Positions 4,494 to 5,969 of a DNA stretch of 5,969 bases are shown here, piece by piece. The translations under genes were made by a program, and so were the position numbers. The notes below the pieces were generated by a model that was not told the origin of the DNA, searched no databases, and saw only the letters and a program-made list of their open reading frames with translations. The first letter of the stretch is position 1; the number at the start of each line of letters is the position of its first letter. The stretch is from Treponema sp. UBA2869. Its GTDB lineage: Bacteria; Spirochaetota; Spirochaetia; Treponematales; Treponemataceae. The stretch covers positions 10,777-16,745 of the forward strand of contig DEEV01000060.1 of assembly GCA_002350445.1 (NCBI GenBank), written 5' to 3'.

Positions 4494-5969
4494 ATTTTAT
4501 ATAACGAAAATCGGCTTCGCCGGCGTTTATGAATGTGCGGATTCTGCATTTCTGGGGTTTTATGTTTTCTGCAAACCAGCGAATGTCACTTGCGTAATCG
4601 GATGCAACGTAATCTGCATCGTAATTAAGAGAAAGTGTTTCCGCTTTTCCGCTATCTGTTGTTCTGGAAATTGCTCCGTAAAATTTTACGACGTCTTCTA
4701 CCACGTTAAAATATTTTCCAAGACCTCGTTCCAAAAAAAGTTCTCTTAAAAAATCAAGCTGAATCTTTTCTATATCTGAATGTTTGCATTCACAACTGCA
4801 GACTGCCTCACATAAAGCACCCTGCTTCTGATACAACAATTCAAAAAATTTAGAAGGTTTCATCCTTAAAACTCTGCACACGGCATTAAACCAGGTAACT
4901 GCCCTTCCCGCATTATAAAAATACGAGCATGCTGCGGCGAGCCTTCTAGCCCGCTCCATATCTTCAACTGAAAACTGTTTTGTTTTTATCACATGATACG
5001 GAGGCTTATCTTCATAAACAAGACCAAGTTCGTCTGCCCTGTCAAACAAATTTGTTCCCGGCAGCACAGAAAGACAGAAAATTTCCAGATTATTCGGTAG
5101 CATTGAAACGGCAAAATCAACTCCGTCGCGGAATGAACCAAAACTTTCTCCGGGCAACCCGAAAATCAAATCCAATCCAAATGTAACGCCTTCTTCATTT
5201 AAAATTGAAATACCGCGAACAAACTTTTTTCTATCAAATGGTCTGTTTACCAGCCGCAATGTTTCTTCATTTGCGCTCTGAAGTCCAATCTGTAGTGCGC
5301 ATGGAATCTTCGTAAATTCTCTTGCCAGTTCTCTGTCAATAAATTCTCCTCGTGCTTCAAAATAATAAAAAGTGTCGGGAGTTTTTGAGGCAATCATTCT
5401 AAGCAGTTCTACTGCACGCTTTTTATTTGCATTATAAGTTGGATCCAGTACAAAAATCTGAGGAATTTTTTTCTTAGCAAAAAAATCAAGCTCTGCCTTA
5501 ATGCGCTCCATCGGGAACATTCGGACTGTTTTTTCACCTTTAGATTCATAGCAGTAAGCGCACTTAAACGGGCAGCCTCTTGCAAGTTCCCACAATGCTC
5601 CGCCATATTCTGTCGGGTCTATTATTCCGTCAAGATAAGGTGAATGTAAAACGGTTAGATCTGGTGTTTGTGATATTATTACATTGTCTGATTTTTCAGA
5701 CGGTTTATTTATGATTTTTGATACAAGAGCTGGAACAGAAATTTCTCCTTCTCCGCTGACTGTGTAATCAAAATCCTTATAAAACGATGGATGCGCTGTA
5801 ATTTCAGGTCCGCCTGCAATACATATACAGCCTCGGTCTCTAAGCTGAGCCGCCGCCAGTTTTAGGATTTGTACATTCCATACATATACAGAAAAACAAA
5901 TGATTTGGCCTGAAAATTTATACAGTTCATCGGCAATAAATTCTGCCGACGCTTTTTCATTCAGATCTT
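4492..5969 (-). CDS. B12-binding-domain radical SAM protein, 5'-truncated by window edge
   Basis: Cytoplasmic [4Fe-4S] radical SAM enzyme with an N-terminal cobalamin-binding-like domain; reaction unknown. The frame is open from the right edge (first full codon ends at 5967), giving 491 residues; perhaps 50-70 N-terminal residues are missing. Residues 1-110 carry the Rossmann-like B12-binding half (IICFSVYVWNVQI, IAGGPEIT, SGEGEISVPAL). The DxHxxG cobalamin motif, if present, would lie outside the window or be absent. The radical SAM core follows: cluster ligands Cys132, Cys136, Cys139 in GCPFKCAYC, then ARGEFID (about 205-211), LQIGLQS (225-231) and LDLIFGLPGES (265-275). A C-terminal extension of about 190 residues, probably of the DUF4080 kind, contains CEAVCSCEC (386-394). 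The TTG at 5595 is internal, not the start. Members are usually annotated only as B12-binding radical SAM proteins; tRNA-modifying or methyltransferase activity is possible but unsupported here. The adjacent genes give no functional clue. Confidence 0.88.
   Translation of the reverse strand, partial: DLNEKASAEFIADELYKFSGQIICFSVYVWNVQILKLAAAQLRDRGCICIAGGPEITAHPSFYKDFDYTVSGEGEISVPALVSKIINKPSEKSDNVIISQTPDLTVLHSPYLDGIIDPTEYGGALWELARGCPFKCAYCYESKGEKTVRMFPMERIKAELDFFAKKKIPQIFVLDPTYNANKKRAVELLRMIASKTPDTFYYFEARGEFIDRELAREFTKIPCALQIGLQSANEETLRLVNRPFDRKKFVRGISILNEEGVTFGLDLIFGLPGESFGSFRDGVDFAVSMLPNNLEIFCLSVLPGTNLFDRADELGLVYEDKPPYHVIKTKQFSVEDMERARRLAAACSYFYNAGRAVTWFNAVCRVLRMKPSKFFELLYQKQGALCEAVCSCECKHSDIEKIQLDFLRELFLERGLGKYFNVVEDVVKFYGAISRTTDSGKAETLSLNYDADYVASDYASDIRWFAENIKPQKCRIRTFINAGEADFRYIK

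Noticed and set aside
4456..4749. 97-residue plus-strand open frame at the end of the radical SAM gene
   Set aside because: It is antisense to the conserved C-terminal part of the radical SAM gene and begins inside the tRNA promoter; cysteine-rich low-complexity translation, no ribosome site.
5593..5595. TTG at 5595 as the start of the radical SAM gene
   Set aside because: The frame continues upstream to the window edge with B12-binding-domain sequence (IAGGPEIT, SGEGEIS), so this codon is internal.

Overview
The window is AT-rich bacterial DNA holding conserved metabolic genes, one tRNA gene and one decayed mobile-element gene. The base composition, the split LeuC/LeuD type, the tRNA-Gly(UCC) without an encoded CCA, and the overall look of the proteins suggest a host-associated anaerobe, most plausibly a gut or rumen Treponema. 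That assignment is inference from pattern recognition and was not tested by a search.

Left part, plus strand (1-1630): the 3' portion of leuC (isopropylmalate isomerase large subunit, N-terminus outside the window), an 88-base AT-rich spacer with an imperfect inverted repeat, then complete leuD (small subunit) and a strong intrinsic terminator. The two subunits form one enzyme of leucine biosynthesis.

Middle part, minus strand (1682-3646): a complete AzgA-type purine permease gene, convergent with leuCD and with its own terminator, 5' leader and extended -10 promoter. Upstream of it is a small VOC (glyoxalase-fold) gene. Its only plausible promoter lies so close to the ATG that the mRNA should be leaderless or nearly so.

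Right part, minus strand (3679-5969): a tyrosine-recombinase (phage-type integrase) pseudogene, recognisable only by reading across frames. It carries an in-frame stop after codon 9, has apparently lost its middle, changes frame, and lacks the catalytic C-terminus. It lies just downstream of tRNA-Gly(UCC), a common integration target, so it looks like the fossil of an integrated element. The tRNA has a near-consensus promoter and a long hairpin terminator. The window ends inside a gene for a B12-binding radical SAM protein, which carries an extra C-terminal cysteine cluster.

No CRISPR array, intact mobile element, rRNA or purine riboswitch was seen. I found no clearly new multi-gene system. 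The best leads are the integrase fossil beside the tRNA, the leaderless VOC gene and the cysteine cluster in the radical SAM protein.
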